Positions 35,446-43,651 of a DNA stretch of 64,000 nucleotides are shown here, one piece after another. Numbering within the stretch: the first letter of the stretch is position 1; every line of letters starts with the position of its first letter. The stretch comes from Hyphomicrobiaceae bacterium. GTDB taxonomy: Bacteria > Pseudomonadota > Alphaproteobacteria > Rhizobiales > Hyphomicrobiaceae. The stretch is taken from NCBI GenBank assembly GCA_030655135.1, contig JAURWC010000022.1, positions 124,001 to 188,000 of the forward strand, read 5' to 3'. Below the pieces are notes generated by a model. That model had not been told where the DNA came from. It made no database searches and saw nothing but the letters and a program-made list of their open reading frames with translations. Both the position numbers and the translations under genes were made by a program.

Positions 35446-36678
35446 TCAGCCGTTGTATCTGTTGAACACCAGGGTGGCATTGGTTCCACCAAAGCCAAAG
35501 CTGTTCGACATCACACAGTTAAGGTCGACGTTATCGAGGCGTTTTCGGACAATCGGCATGTCTTCGAATGCCGGATCCAACTCCTCAATATTTGCACTTT
35601 CACAAACGAAGCCGTTGTTCATCATCAGAAGCGAGTAGATCGCCTCTTGTACACCAGTGGCGCCCAAAGAATGTCCCGTAAGTGACTTTGTCGCACTGAT
35701 GTGCGGCGCATCCTTTCCGAATACTTCTCGTATGGCTTCGATCTCCTTAAGGTCCCCGATAGGCGTCGCGGTCGCGTGCGGATTAATGTAGTCCACCCTG
35801 CCGCGAAGGCCGTTGCCGTCCAGGCCCTGCATCGCGTTGCGCATGCAGCGCATAGCCCCCTCGCCAGAAGGCGCAACCATATCAAAGCCATCCGACGTCG
35901 CACCATATCCGGTGACTTCACCGTAGATGCGGGCGCCGCGCGCCTTGGCGTGCTCCAATTCCTCGAGGACGAGAACGCCCGCGCCGCCAGCGATGACGAA
36001 GCCGTCGCGATTCTTGTCGTAGGCGCGGCTGGCCTTGTCCGGCGTGGCGTTATAGTGCGACGACATGGCACCCATGCTGTCGAACAGCACCGACAGCGCC
36101 CAGTCGAGCTCTTCGCAGCCGCCGGCGAAGATGATGTCCTGCTTGCCCCACTGGATGAGTTCCGCGGCGTTGCCAATGCAGTGCGCCGACGTCGAGCAGG
36201 CGGATGATATAGAGTAGTTCACGCCCTTGATCTGGAAGCCCGTCGCTAGAACGGCCGAAGGGCCCGAGCACATGGCTTTCGGCACCTCGAACGGGCCGAC
36301 CTTCTTGGGATCTTTCTGGCGCGTGGTGTCGGCAGCCCACACGATCGACTTGGTGGAGGGACCGCCAGCGCCGACGATAATGCCCGTGCGCTCATTGACG
36401 ATATCGGACTGCTCAAGCCCACTGTCGCGGATGGCCTGATCCATGGCGATCCAATTCCAGCCGACGCCGGCTTCCATGAAGCGCTTCGGCTTACGCGGCA
36501 CCTGGGATTCCCAATCGATCTGGGGTTCCCCGTGGACCTGACAGCGGAAGCCAAGCTCCGCGTACTTGTCGGCGCGGACAATTCCCGACTTGCCTTCCTG
36601 CAATGAGGCGAGCACCTCCTGAGTATTGTTCCCGATGGAGGAAACAATCCCCATGCCGGTGACGACCACCCGTCTCAT
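35446..36678 (-). CDS. fabB: beta-ketoacyl-ACP synthase I
   Basis: Condensing enzyme needed for unsaturated fatty acid synthesis. The 410-residue protein has the nucleophile Cys in [14 protein letters not shown] and the two catalytic histidines in [12 protein letters not shown] and [12 protein letters not shown]. The proximity to fabA supports assignment as FabB rather than FabF. It lies 45 bases after fabA and 146 before fabI. Confidence 0.94.
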   Translation of the reverse strand: MRRVVVTGMGIVSSIGNNTQEVLASLQEGKSGIVRADKYAELGFRCQVHGEPQIDWESQVPRKPKRFMEAGVGWNWIAMDQAIRDSGLEQSDIVNERTGIIVGAGGPSTKSIVWAADTTRQKDPKKVGPFEVPKAMCSGPSAVLATGFQIKGVNYSISSACSTSAHCIGNAAELIQWGKQDIIFAGGCEELDWALSVLFDSMGAMSSHYNATPDKASRAYDKNRDGFVIAGGAGVLVLEELEHAKARGARIYGEVTGYGATSDGFDMVAPSGEGAMRCMRNAMQGLDGNGLRGRVDYINPHATATPIGDLKEIEAIREVFGKDAPHISATKSLTGHSLGATGVQEAIYSLLMMNNGFVCESANIEELDPAFEDMPIVRKRLDNVDLNCVMSNSFGFGGTNATLVFNRYNG

Positions 36679-36723
36679 CAGCTCAATCCTTTCTTCGTGA
36701 ATGCATCTGCCAATCAGCCAACT

Positions 36724-37263
36724 TCACGCTGGGGGCGTTGCCGTTTCACCGGCTTCGAACAGCCCGACCCGCATATCCGTTGCTGTATATATGACTTCTC
36801 CGTCGGCTTTCATGATGCCGTCAGCGATGCCGAGCTTCAGACGCCTCAAGATCACGCGCTTGAAGTCGACGATGTATTCGACCTTCTTGGTGGTTTTCAG
36901 AACCATGCCGGTGAATTTTACCTCGCCGACGCCAAGGGCGCGGCCCTTGCCCGGCGCGCCAAGCCAGCCAAGATGGAAGCCCGTCAGCTGCCAGAGGGCG
37001 TCGAGGCCAAGGCAACCCGGCATGACCGGATCGCCAATGAAATGGCAGTCGAAGAACCAGTCTAGCCTGGAGTTCCCAGCGACGTCGAGTTCGGCGACGA
37101 TCTGGCCTTTGCCGTGAGCGCCGGCCGTGTCGCTCACGCTCGTGATCCTATCGAACATCAGCATGGGCGGGGCCGGCAGCTGAGCATTGCCGGGGCCGAA
37201 CAAGTCGCCGCGCGCACACGACAAAAGATCGTCAAAGTCGTAGCTCGAACGGCGTTCCGCCAT
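36724..37263 (-). CDS. fabA: 3-hydroxydecanoyl-ACP dehydratase/isomerase
   Basis: Dehydrates hydroxydecanoyl-ACP and isomerises the product to the cis-3 form, starting the unsaturated branch. The 179-residue hot-dog protein has the catalytic His in [20 protein letters not shown] and the [13 protein letters not shown] helix with the second active-site Asp region. It is the first gene of fabA-fabB-fabI and is divergent from irr with a 262-base shared control region, as in many Rhizobiales. Confidence 0.95.
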   Translation of the reverse strand: MAERRSSYDFDDLLSCARGDLFGPGNAQLPAPPMLMFDRITSVSDTAGAHGKGQIVAELDVAGNSRLDWFFDCHFIGDPVMPGCLGLDALWQLTGFHLGWLGAPGKGRALGVGEVKFTGMVLKTTKKVEYIVDFKRVILRRLKLGIADGIMKADGEVIYTATDMRVGLFEAGETATPPA

Positions 37264-37525
37264 GGGTTGTTGATCCCCGCATTTTTGGCTCCCGACGCAA
37301 AATTGCGCCGCGGACGCCGGTTCCTAACACAGTCGCATGACGTTCAAAAGGTAAACGGTCGGAAGGTCAAGGCCGGCCCGCACTTAACGTGTTGCAGGGG
37401 CCTGCCGCCATCCGTATATTCCAGATAAATGATTTTCGTTCGCGCAGCGGACGGAAACCTGTGGCGTTGGCCATGTCAAACCTGATACGGTTGCTCAGGA
37501 TTGCCTCAAGGAACGTACAAAGTCC

Positions 37526-37966
37526 ATGACGGACAAAATGGTGCTTGAAATCAAAGACGTTGAAAACGGCTCGGAGCTGTCAGAGCGGCTGCGGGTTGCC
37601 GGGTTGCGGCCGACGCGGCAGCGGCTTGCTTTGGCGACACTGCTGTTCGGGTCAGGTGACCGCCACGTTTCGGCGGAGTTGCTGCACTCCGAAGCGCTCG
37701 ACTCGGGCGAGCACGTTTCGTTGGCCACGGTGTACAACACCCTGCATCAGTTCACGCAGGCGGGACTGTTGCGCGAGTTGGCCATCGACGGTGCGAAGGC
37801 CTACTTCGATACCAACACGTCGAATCATAACCATTTCTTCCACGAGCAGGATGGCGAGCTGATCGACATCCCCGGCAATTCCATCCGCGTCGATGGTCTG
37901 CCGCAGCCGCCGGACGGCACGCGCATCAGCCACATCGACGTCGTGGTGCGCCTCGTCAAGAAGTAG
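37526..37966 (+). CDS. irr: iron response regulator Irr (Fur family)
   Basis: Haem- and iron-responsive transcription factor of Hyphomicrobiales. The 146-residue protein has the winged-helix segment GLRPTRQRLALATLLFGSGDRHVSAELLH and DNA-recognition helix VSLATVYNTLHQFTQAGLL. It also has the Irr-type HxH region (SNHNHFFHEQDGELIDIP) and lacks the CxxC zinc sites of Fur. No N-terminal haem regulatory motif of the Bradyrhizobium type (GCPWHD) is seen. Its position divergent to fabA is the classical location of irr. Confidence 0.92.
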   Translation: MTDKMVLEIKDVENGSELSERLRVAGLRPTRQRLALATLLFGSGDRHVSAELLHSEALDSGEHVSLATVYNTLHQFTQAGLLRELAIDGAKAYFDTNTSNHNHFFHEQDGELIDIPGNSIRVDGLPQPPDGTRISHIDVVVRLVKK

Positions 37967-37983
37967 GGCCGTGCGCCGTTGCG

Positions 37984-38562
37984 CTACTTTACGACCTCGT
38001 TTTCGTAGATGCCCCAGAGCTTCTTTTGCTCCAGATAGCCGCGGTATTCGTCGATCGTCACTTGGCACCAGCGGCCATCGCAGTCGTGGATATTGGCGAT
38101 GACGCCAGCTTCCACCTTGGCCACAGCTTGCGAACTTGGGCTGTCGCTGCTGTAGATATCGACCTGGGGCACCGGCTTGTCGGGCTTGATGTCCCATGGC
38201 AGCACCAGGGCAGTCCGGCGGCCGGACAATAGCGACTGCAGCACCCACCCGGTCGCACCGTCTGCGTCGCGCACTTGTCGCCACGTCTCGAATTCCTTGA
38301 TCACCTCGACCGGCAGGCCGGCACGCCGGTAAACCCACGCAGTCGGATAGTCCGTTCCAGGCCCAGATCGCAGGTTGACCCGGTCTGACTTGAGGCTGAC
38401 GAACCGGGGCAGTGGCAGGCCGGTGCCGGGCGTTGCTGAGCGGGACTTCTGGCCATCGTCTTCGGCCGCCGAGACCGTCCCCATGGCTGCGGGGCCCATG
38501 GCCAAAATCAGCGCAATCAGCACGCCCACCGGACGCCACATGTTGCTTTGCCAAGGCTTCAT
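37984..38562 (-). CDS. exported protein with bacterial SH3-like domains
   Basis: A 192-residue protein with an N-terminal signal peptide (hydrophobic VGVLIALILAMGPAAMG, probable cleavage after VSA). Two bacterial SH3 repeats follow: VNLRSGPGTDYPTAWVYRRAGLPVEVI with W.QVRDADGATGWV, and VAKVEAGVIANIHDCDGRWCQV with YRGYLEQ. Such proteins act in the periplasm, often on peptidoglycan. The frame runs back to 38691, but the ATG at 38562 gives the signal peptide. It converges with irr. Confidence 0.87.
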   Translation of the reverse strand: MKPWQSNMWRPVGVLIALILAMGPAAMGTVSAAEDDGQKSRSATPGTGLPLPRFVSLKSDRVNLRSGPGTDYPTAWVYRRAGLPVEVIKEFETWRQVRDADGATGWVLQSLLSGRRTALVLPWDIKPDKPVPQVDIYSSDSPSSQAVAKVEAGVIANIHDCDGRWCQVTIDEYRGYLEQKKLWGIYENEVVK

Positions 38563-38805
38563 CGTGTCACTCCATCGCGCCTTCGCCGTGGCTTCGACGG
38601 ACGGGTGCTGCAGCCTCACCGATCCGGTGGGTTCCGGCGGCTTTTTTCGCGCTGCGAGACTGTAGCCGATACTTTGTCTTCCACATGGCATCTGGTAAGC
38701 AGGCGCTGGTAAGCAGCGTGAGCGAGAATGTAAAAAGAAACGTTGCCAGCTCAGGCTATTACGCTAAGACGTGCCGTTTAGACAAAGATTATTCACGGAT
38801 CCGAC

Positions 38806-39804
38806 ATGCCCGCCAGCACCAAGAAGCCCATCGTTGTCGTCACGCGGAAACTGCCAGAGGTGGTCGAGAACCGCATGCGCGAGCTATTCGACGCGCGGCT
38901 CAACGCCGACGACAAACCGATGACGCACGCACAACTGGTGGAAGCCGCCAAGACAGCAGACGTGCTTGTGCCGACAGTGACCGATCGCATCGACCGCGGC
39001 GTGATCTCGCAGGCAGGCCCGCAGCTGCGGCTGATCGCGAACTTCGGAACGGGCGTGGACAACGTCGATCTCGACACCGCGCGCAATCGCGCGATCACGG
39101 TCACCAACACACCCGGCGTGCTGACCGAAGACACCGCCGACATGACGATGGCGCTGATCCTGGCCGTGCCGCGCCGGCTGGCCGAAGGCACGGCGTATCT
39201 GAAGGACACCAAGCAGAACTGGGGCGGCTGGTCGCCGACCTGGATGCTTGGCCATCGCATCTACGGCAAGCGGCTCGGCATCATTGGCATGGGGCGCATT
39301 GGGCAGGCCGTGGCGCAGCGCGCCAAGGCTTTCGGCCTGCAGATCCACTACCACAACCGCAAGCGGCTGCCGGAGTCGATCGAGGAACCGCTAGGCGCCA
39401 CGTACTGGGATAGCCTGGACCAGATGCTGGCGCGCATGGACATTGTATCCGTCAACTGCCCCCACACGCCGGCGACGTATCACCTGCTGTCGGCGCGGCG
39501 GCTGAAGCTGCTCAAGCCGAACGCCTACATCGTCAACACCGCGCGCGGCGAAGTGATCGACGAGAACGAACTTTCACGCATGATCGAAGCCGGCTCTATC
39601 GCCGGCGCCGGTCTCGACGTGTTCGAACACGAACCGGCGATCAATCCGAAACTTCTGGCATCGAACCGCGTCGTGGCGCTGCCGCACATGGGTTCGGCGA
39701 CGCTGGAAGGCCGTATCGACATGGGCGAGAAGGTCATCATCAACATCAAGACCTTCCTCGACGGCCATGCGCCGCCGGACAAGGTCCATCCCGCGATGTT
39801 TTAA
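38806..39804 (+). CDS. D-2-hydroxyacid dehydrogenase (glyoxylate/hydroxypyruvate reductase type)
   Basis: NAD(P)H-dependent reductase of 332 residues. It has the nucleotide-binding GIIGMGRIGQAVAQRAKAFG, the catalytic Arg in VNTARGEVID, the Glu in FEHEPAIN and the His in LPHMGSATLEGR. Closest family by eye is GyaR/D-glycerate dehydrogenase, which reduces hydroxypyruvate or glyoxylate. In a serine-cycle methylotroph such an enzyme would be central, but substrate cannot be fixed from sequence. It is a single gene with its own upstream region. Confidence 0.9.
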   Translation: MPASTKKPIVVVTRKLPEVVENRMRELFDARLNADDKPMTHAQLVEAAKTADVLVPTVTDRIDRGVISQAGPQLRLIANFGTGVDNVDLDTARNRAITVTNTPGVLTEDTADMTMALILAVPRRLAEGTAYLKDTKQNWGGWSPTWMLGHRIYGKRLGIIGMGRIGQAVAQRAKAFGLQIHYHNRKRLPESIEEPLGATYWDSLDQMLARMDIVSVNCPHTPATYHLLSARRLKLLKPNAYIVNTARGEVIDENELSRMIEAGSIAGAGLDVFEHEPAINPKLLASNRVVALPHMGSATLEGRIDMGEKVIINIKTFLDGHAPPDKVHPAMF

Positions 39805-39854
39805 TTGCCTGAGCCCCGGAGCGTGCCGCGAGGCTTACGCCTCGCGCTCGCCCG

Positions 39855-40163
39855 TCAATCTCCCGCGTCGCGCGCTTGTTCCATTTCTTGACGCGTTCGG
39901 CGCAGATGGCTCAGCGCCGACTCAACTTGACTCAGCTGCGCGGCATCGACCTGCCGGGCCTCGACGAGGCGCAGCAGCTGCGCCCGGGTATCCACGAGCG
40001 TATTCTCCATCTCCCGCAGCACTTCTTCGTAACGCGTAACTTTTGCGGCCATGAGCGGCGCGTCGTTGACGAGGGAATAAGCTGCGTCATTGAAGGGGTG
40101 GCCGTGCTCGAACCAGGCACCGGCGTATTTCGTCTCATTCAACATCGGAATGACGTTGGGCAT
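39855..40163 (-). CDS. small coiled-coil protein of unknown function
   Basis: A 102-residue protein beginning MPNVIPMLNETKYAGAWFEHG and ending in a long charged helix (KVTRYEEVLREMENTLVDTRAQLLRLVEA) that should form a coiled coil. The ATG at 40163 is preferred to the frame start at 40271 because the preceding residues look random. I do not recognise a family. The coding pattern and helix periodicity support a real gene. Confidence 0.6.
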   Translation of the reverse strand: MPNVIPMLNETKYAGAWFEHGHPFNDAAYSLVNDAPLMAAKVTRYEEVLREMENTLVDTRAQLLRLVEARQVDAAQLSQVESALSHLRRTRQEMEQARDAGD

Positions 40164-40564
40164 TCGGGCCTCTTGGAAATGATGTCGACGCGAAAGGTGA
40201 CACTCAAATGCAGGAAAATTTTGAGACGCTGCAAAAATCAAATGGCCGAACAGTTGTGCCCGCACCTTCACGTAAAGAGCAAGACCGCAAAGGGGCGATT
40301 CTGGGGATTGGTGTTAAGTTGCCATAGTAGGAATGACCCAAATCGAAACGCCGATAAGTATTTCTCAGCTCCCGTTGTAATATTATAGCGTGGCGTCGAG
40401 ACGTTATTTAGTTAAACGACAGGCCTTCGCTAAGTAGATATTGCCCGGTGTCAACCGCTTGCTCGCCATACCGGCAAGGCTGCCGGTTCGCGGGCCATCA
40501 GCTCCAAAAGACGTGAGCATGGCAGGCTGCACATCCTGTGCAGGCTGCGCCAGCCACCCTGCAA
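40164..40564. other. intergenic region, no gene seen
   Basis: About 400 bases between the small coiled-coil gene and the MFS gene, both on the minus strand. The part around 40340-40440 is AT-rich (TTGTAATATTATAG) and could hold a promoter for the upstream small gene; no structured RNA is apparent. Confidence 0.5.
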
Positions 40565-41863
40565 TCAGTGCATGCGCACGTTGCGCGGGCTCGTCCACCA
40601 CAGCGCCAACAAACTGACGATCGCCGCACCGCCCATGTAGAAGCCGACGTAGGCTAGGCCACCACGCTCGGCCAAATACTGCGCAGCCATCGGCACCGGC
40701 GCGGCACCAAGGATACCGGCCATGTTGAATGTGATCGACGCCCCCGTGTAGCGCACGCGCGGGGGGAACAGCGACGGCAGGAATGCACCGAGCGGTCCAT
40801 AGACGAAGCCCATCATGAAGAGCGCCAGCGCCAGCCAGACGAAGATCGGCAAGATCTGCGCGGTGCCGAAGAGAGGCGCCAGGAGCAAGCCCGCCATCAC
40901 GGTGCCGATGCAGCCCGCAATGAGGACGTAGCGAGGCGTCTTCACGTCCGACCACCAGCCCGCCAGCGCTATGCCGACGGCCATGAACAGGATCGCGACC
41001 AGCTGCACCGAAAGGAATGTCTCTTTGGGAAAGCCGAGGTTCTTGGTGCCGTAGCCCAGCGCAAATGCGGTCGCCAGATAGTACGTAGCGAAGCAGGCGA
41101 CAGCGGCGAACGTGCCTGCCAGTGTTGCCGGCAGGTGATCGCGGAACAGTTCGGCCAGCGGCACCTTCGGCGGTTCGGCCTGCGCCAATGCGGCCTGGAA
41201 CTGCGGCGTCTCGGTGAGCTTCAGCCGTACCCACAATCCAAGGCCGACCAGGACAGCCGACCAAAGGAACGGCAGCCGCCAGCCCCAACTCATGAACTGT
41301 TCGGTCGTGAGGGTTACGCCGAGGATCAGGAACAAACCGTTTGCCGCAATGAAGCCGACCGGTGCGCCGAGCTGCGGGAACATGCCGAAGCGGCCGCGCA
41401 GATGCGGTGGCGCGTTCTCAACCGCGAGCAGCGCGGCGCCACCCCATTCGCCACCGAGGCCGATGCCCTGGCAGAAGCGCAAAATGCACAGGAGCAGCGG
41501 CGCAAGCCAGCCGATGCCGAACGCGTTCAGGTCATGGTACGTCGGCAGGAAGGCGATCAGAAACGTCGATGCACCCATCAACATGAGGGACGCGACGAGG
41601 GTGGATTTGCGTCCGATGCGATCGCCAAAGTGGCCAAACGCCCAGGCGCCGAGCGGGCGGGCGAGGAAGGCGAGGCCAAGGGTAGCATAGGCGGACAACA
41701 GCTGCGCGGAGGGCGAGGAGGCTGGGAAAAAGAGCGGGCCGAACACCAGCGAGGCGGCGGTGGCGTAAATGTAGAAATCGTAGAATTCAACCGACGTGCC
41801 GACGAGGCTTGCCATCAAGATGCGCTTCGTGGACGGTTGAGTTACTGGTGTCTCGCTGGCCAT
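40565..41863 (-). CDS. MFS transporter, metabolite:H+ symporter family
   Basis: A 432-residue inner-membrane protein with 12 predicted helices. Its start MASLVGTSVEFYDFYIYATAASLVFG, the loop GHFGDRIGRKSTL and ILRFCQGIGLGGEWGGAALLAVE are hallmarks of the MHS group that includes ShiA, ProP and alpha-ketoglutarate permease. It would import an organic acid, osmolyte or aromatic compound with protons. The ATG at 41863 is preferred over the GTG at 41869. Neighbours give no clue to substrate. Confidence 0.92.
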   Translation of the reverse strand: MASETPVTQPSTKRILMASLVGTSVEFYDFYIYATAASLVFGPLFFPASSPSAQLLSAYATLGLAFLARPLGAWAFGHFGDRIGRKSTLVASLMLMGASTFLIAFLPTYHDLNAFGIGWLAPLLLCILRFCQGIGLGGEWGGAALLAVENAPPHLRGRFGMFPQLGAPVGFIAANGLFLILGVTLTTEQFMSWGWRLPFLWSAVLVGLGLWVRLKLTETPQFQAALAQAEPPKVPLAELFRDHLPATLAGTFAAVACFATYYLATAFALGYGTKNLGFPKETFLSVQLVAILFMAVGIALAGWWSDVKTPRYVLIAGCIGTVMAGLLLAPLFGTAQILPIFVWLALALFMMGFVYGPLGAFLPSLFPPRVRYTGASITFNMAGILGAAPVPMAAQYLAERGGLAYVGFYMGGAAIVSLLALWWTSPRNVRMH

Positions 41864-42114
41864 TGTCACACTATCCCCCCGTGCAAGCGTGCGGCTTGGC
41901 GTGCAGCGCGGGCTTGGTCAAGCATTTTTGGCTGCAGCGGGGCCGCCGACAGCAAAGCCAGGACGGCCGGGGATGCCTGATGACGATGGCTGGTTGCAGA
42001 GGTGCCGCAATTTGGGAAGATCATTGCTTCATGTGCGCAGGGTTCCAGCCGGGCAGGGTGATCGATCTCTCTCGCGCTTTGAAGAATGGTTGGCTGGATT
42101 GACCAACCTGCTGG

Positions 42115-42660
42115 ATGAACGCAATGGCAAAGACGACGACGCGTAAGGCGGCAGTGGCCGCCAAGGAGGCCGCCTCTCGCCGGGGTGGCGCGAAGGTCGG
42201 CGGGCCGCGCGAGGCGGCAGCAAAGTCGTTGCGCAACCCAGCGGCCAGGGAAACCGTAAAGCTTCTCTCCGGCGGCAACCCGCAGATCGCGAAAGGCTAC
42301 GGCGACGCCTGGGTGCAGGCCTACATCGCAGCCATGCCGGGCTGGAAACGCGGCGTCGGGCGCCGCCTCGACGCGCTCATCACGCGTACTGTTCCCGGCG
42401 TGCGCAAGGCGGTCAAATGGAACTCGCCGCTTTATGGAGGCCCGGGCGAAGATGACGGCTGGTTCGTCAGCTTCCACTGCTTCACGAAGTACGTGAAGGT
42501 GGCCTTCTTCCGTGGCGCGTTGCTGCGGCCAGTGCCGCCCGGCCCGTCAAAGACCCAGGACACGCGCTATCTCAACATTCATGAGAATGACGCGTTCGAC
42601 GAAGCTCAGGTCGCCGCTTGGCTGAAGCAAGCCAGCAAGCTACCCGGTGAGCGCATGTGA
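42115..42660 (+). CDS. DUF1801 domain protein
   Basis: A 181-residue protein whose C-terminal two-thirds match the DUF1801 (YdhG-like) pattern: IAAMPGWKRGVGRRLDALI, VRKAVKWNSPLYG, DDGWFVSFHCFTKYVKVAFFRG and LNIHENDAFDEAQVAAWLKQA. The N-terminal 40 residues are Ala/Lys/Arg-rich and probably disordered. The family folds like the iron chaperone frataxin, but its biochemical role is unproven. A related gene follows 26 bases later. Confidence 0.82.
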   Translation: MNAMAKTTTRKAAVAAKEAASRRGGAKVGGPREAAAKSLRNPAARETVKLLSGGNPQIAKGYGDAWVQAYIAAMPGWKRGVGRRLDALITRTVPGVRKAVKWNSPLYGGPGEDDGWFVSFHCFTKYVKVAFFRGALLRPVPPGPSKTQDTRYLNIHENDAFDEAQVAAWLKQASKLPGERM

Positions 42661-42686
42661 TTTCAGGCCAGGCGAGCTGCTGACTG

Positions 42687-43154
42687 ATGAAGAAGGCGAC
42701 TGAGACCATGCAGACGAAGAAGAGCGGCACGGCCGCGCAAGCAGCAGCGGGCTCACCCACTGAGCTGATCGATGCGAAAATCACTGAGCTGGCTGATTGG
42801 CGTGGCGAGACGCTGGCCCGGGTGCGCAAGCTCATCAAGCAAGCCGACCCGGACGTGGCCGAGGAATGGAAATGGCGTGGTGTTCCAGTCTGGTCGCATG
42901 CTGGAATCATCTGCACTGGCGAGACGTATAAGAGCGTCGTCAAGTTGACGTTCGCCAAGGGCGCCTCTTTGCCAGATCCCTCGAGCCTTTTTAATTCGAG
43001 CCTGGAAGGCAACACCCGGCGCGCCATCGATATTCATGAAGGCGAAACGATCGATGAAACGGCGTTTAAGGCCCTCATCGGCGCCGCCGTAGCACTGAAC
43101 ACATCGGCGCGAACGGCCACCGGCCGCCAAAAGAAGAAATCAACGGGCGCTTGA
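42687..43154 (+). CDS. DUF1801 domain protein, second copy
   Basis: A 155-residue relative of the upstream gene with the same pattern (VAEEWKWRGVPVWSHAG, SVVKLTFAKGASL, RAIDIHEGETIDETAFKALI) but well diverged, so an old tandem duplication. It has lost the VSFHCFTKYV segment and ends in a Lys-rich tail. The two are probably co-transcribed. It abuts the convergent DUF6632-like gene with no bases between. Confidence 0.78.
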   Translation: MKKATETMQTKKSGTAAQAAAGSPTELIDAKITELADWRGETLARVRKLIKQADPDVAEEWKWRGVPVWSHAGIICTGETYKSVVKLTFAKGASLPDPSSLFNSSLEGNTRRAIDIHEGETIDETAFKALIGAAVALNTSARTATGRQKKKSTGA

Positions 43155-43532
43155 TCAGCTTGGCACGGCCCTTGGCATTAACAATGCAAGGACGATCGCG
43201 ACCAGCAGCAGGGCAGGGACGTCTCCCAGCAGATGTCCATGATGCATATCATGATCAAACGATTGGACGGCCATGATGCCTGCGTGGACGACGCTCGACG
43301 CGATTGTAAACGAGATGAGTGACCGGTGCGCTGGCGGGTTCGACGATGCGCGGATCAGGTACACGCCCAGTGTCGCGTAAATGCCGACAATCATCATGAA
43401 ATAATGCGAACTGGCGGGCGACCCCTCATGCCAAGCCCAGCCAGACGGCCACACAACGGCCAAAGGGTAAACCAGACAGAAAATGATGCCGAACGCGATC
43501 AGAGCAAAGCGTAGCATTGTTTCGCGGGACAT
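43155..43532 (-). CDS. small four-helix membrane protein (DUF6632-like)
   Basis: A 125-residue protein with four predicted transmembrane helices (FALIAFGIIFCLVYPLAVVW, YFMMIVGIYATLGVYLI, SLISFTIASSVVHAGIMAV, LLLVAIVLALLM) and a His-rich loop FDHDMHHGHLLGD before the last one. The start at 43532 removes 27 non-conserved residues. The function is unknown; the histidines might bind metal. Confidence 0.75.
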   Translation of the reverse strand: MSRETMLRFALIAFGIIFCLVYPLAVVWPSGWAWHEGSPASSHYFMMIVGIYATLGVYLIRASSNPPAHRSLISFTIASSVVHAGIMAVQSFDHDMHHGHLLGDVPALLLVAIVLALLMPRAVPS

Positions 43533-43651
43533 GTCCGACGCTCCTCGATGAGATCCAGCTTGAGCCCGACATTCGACACTGCCTCGGGCTGGCTGGCAAC
43601 TGGAGCCAGCCAACGATGCTTGCGCATCGTCAGCTGTGAGCCCGCGGTGGA

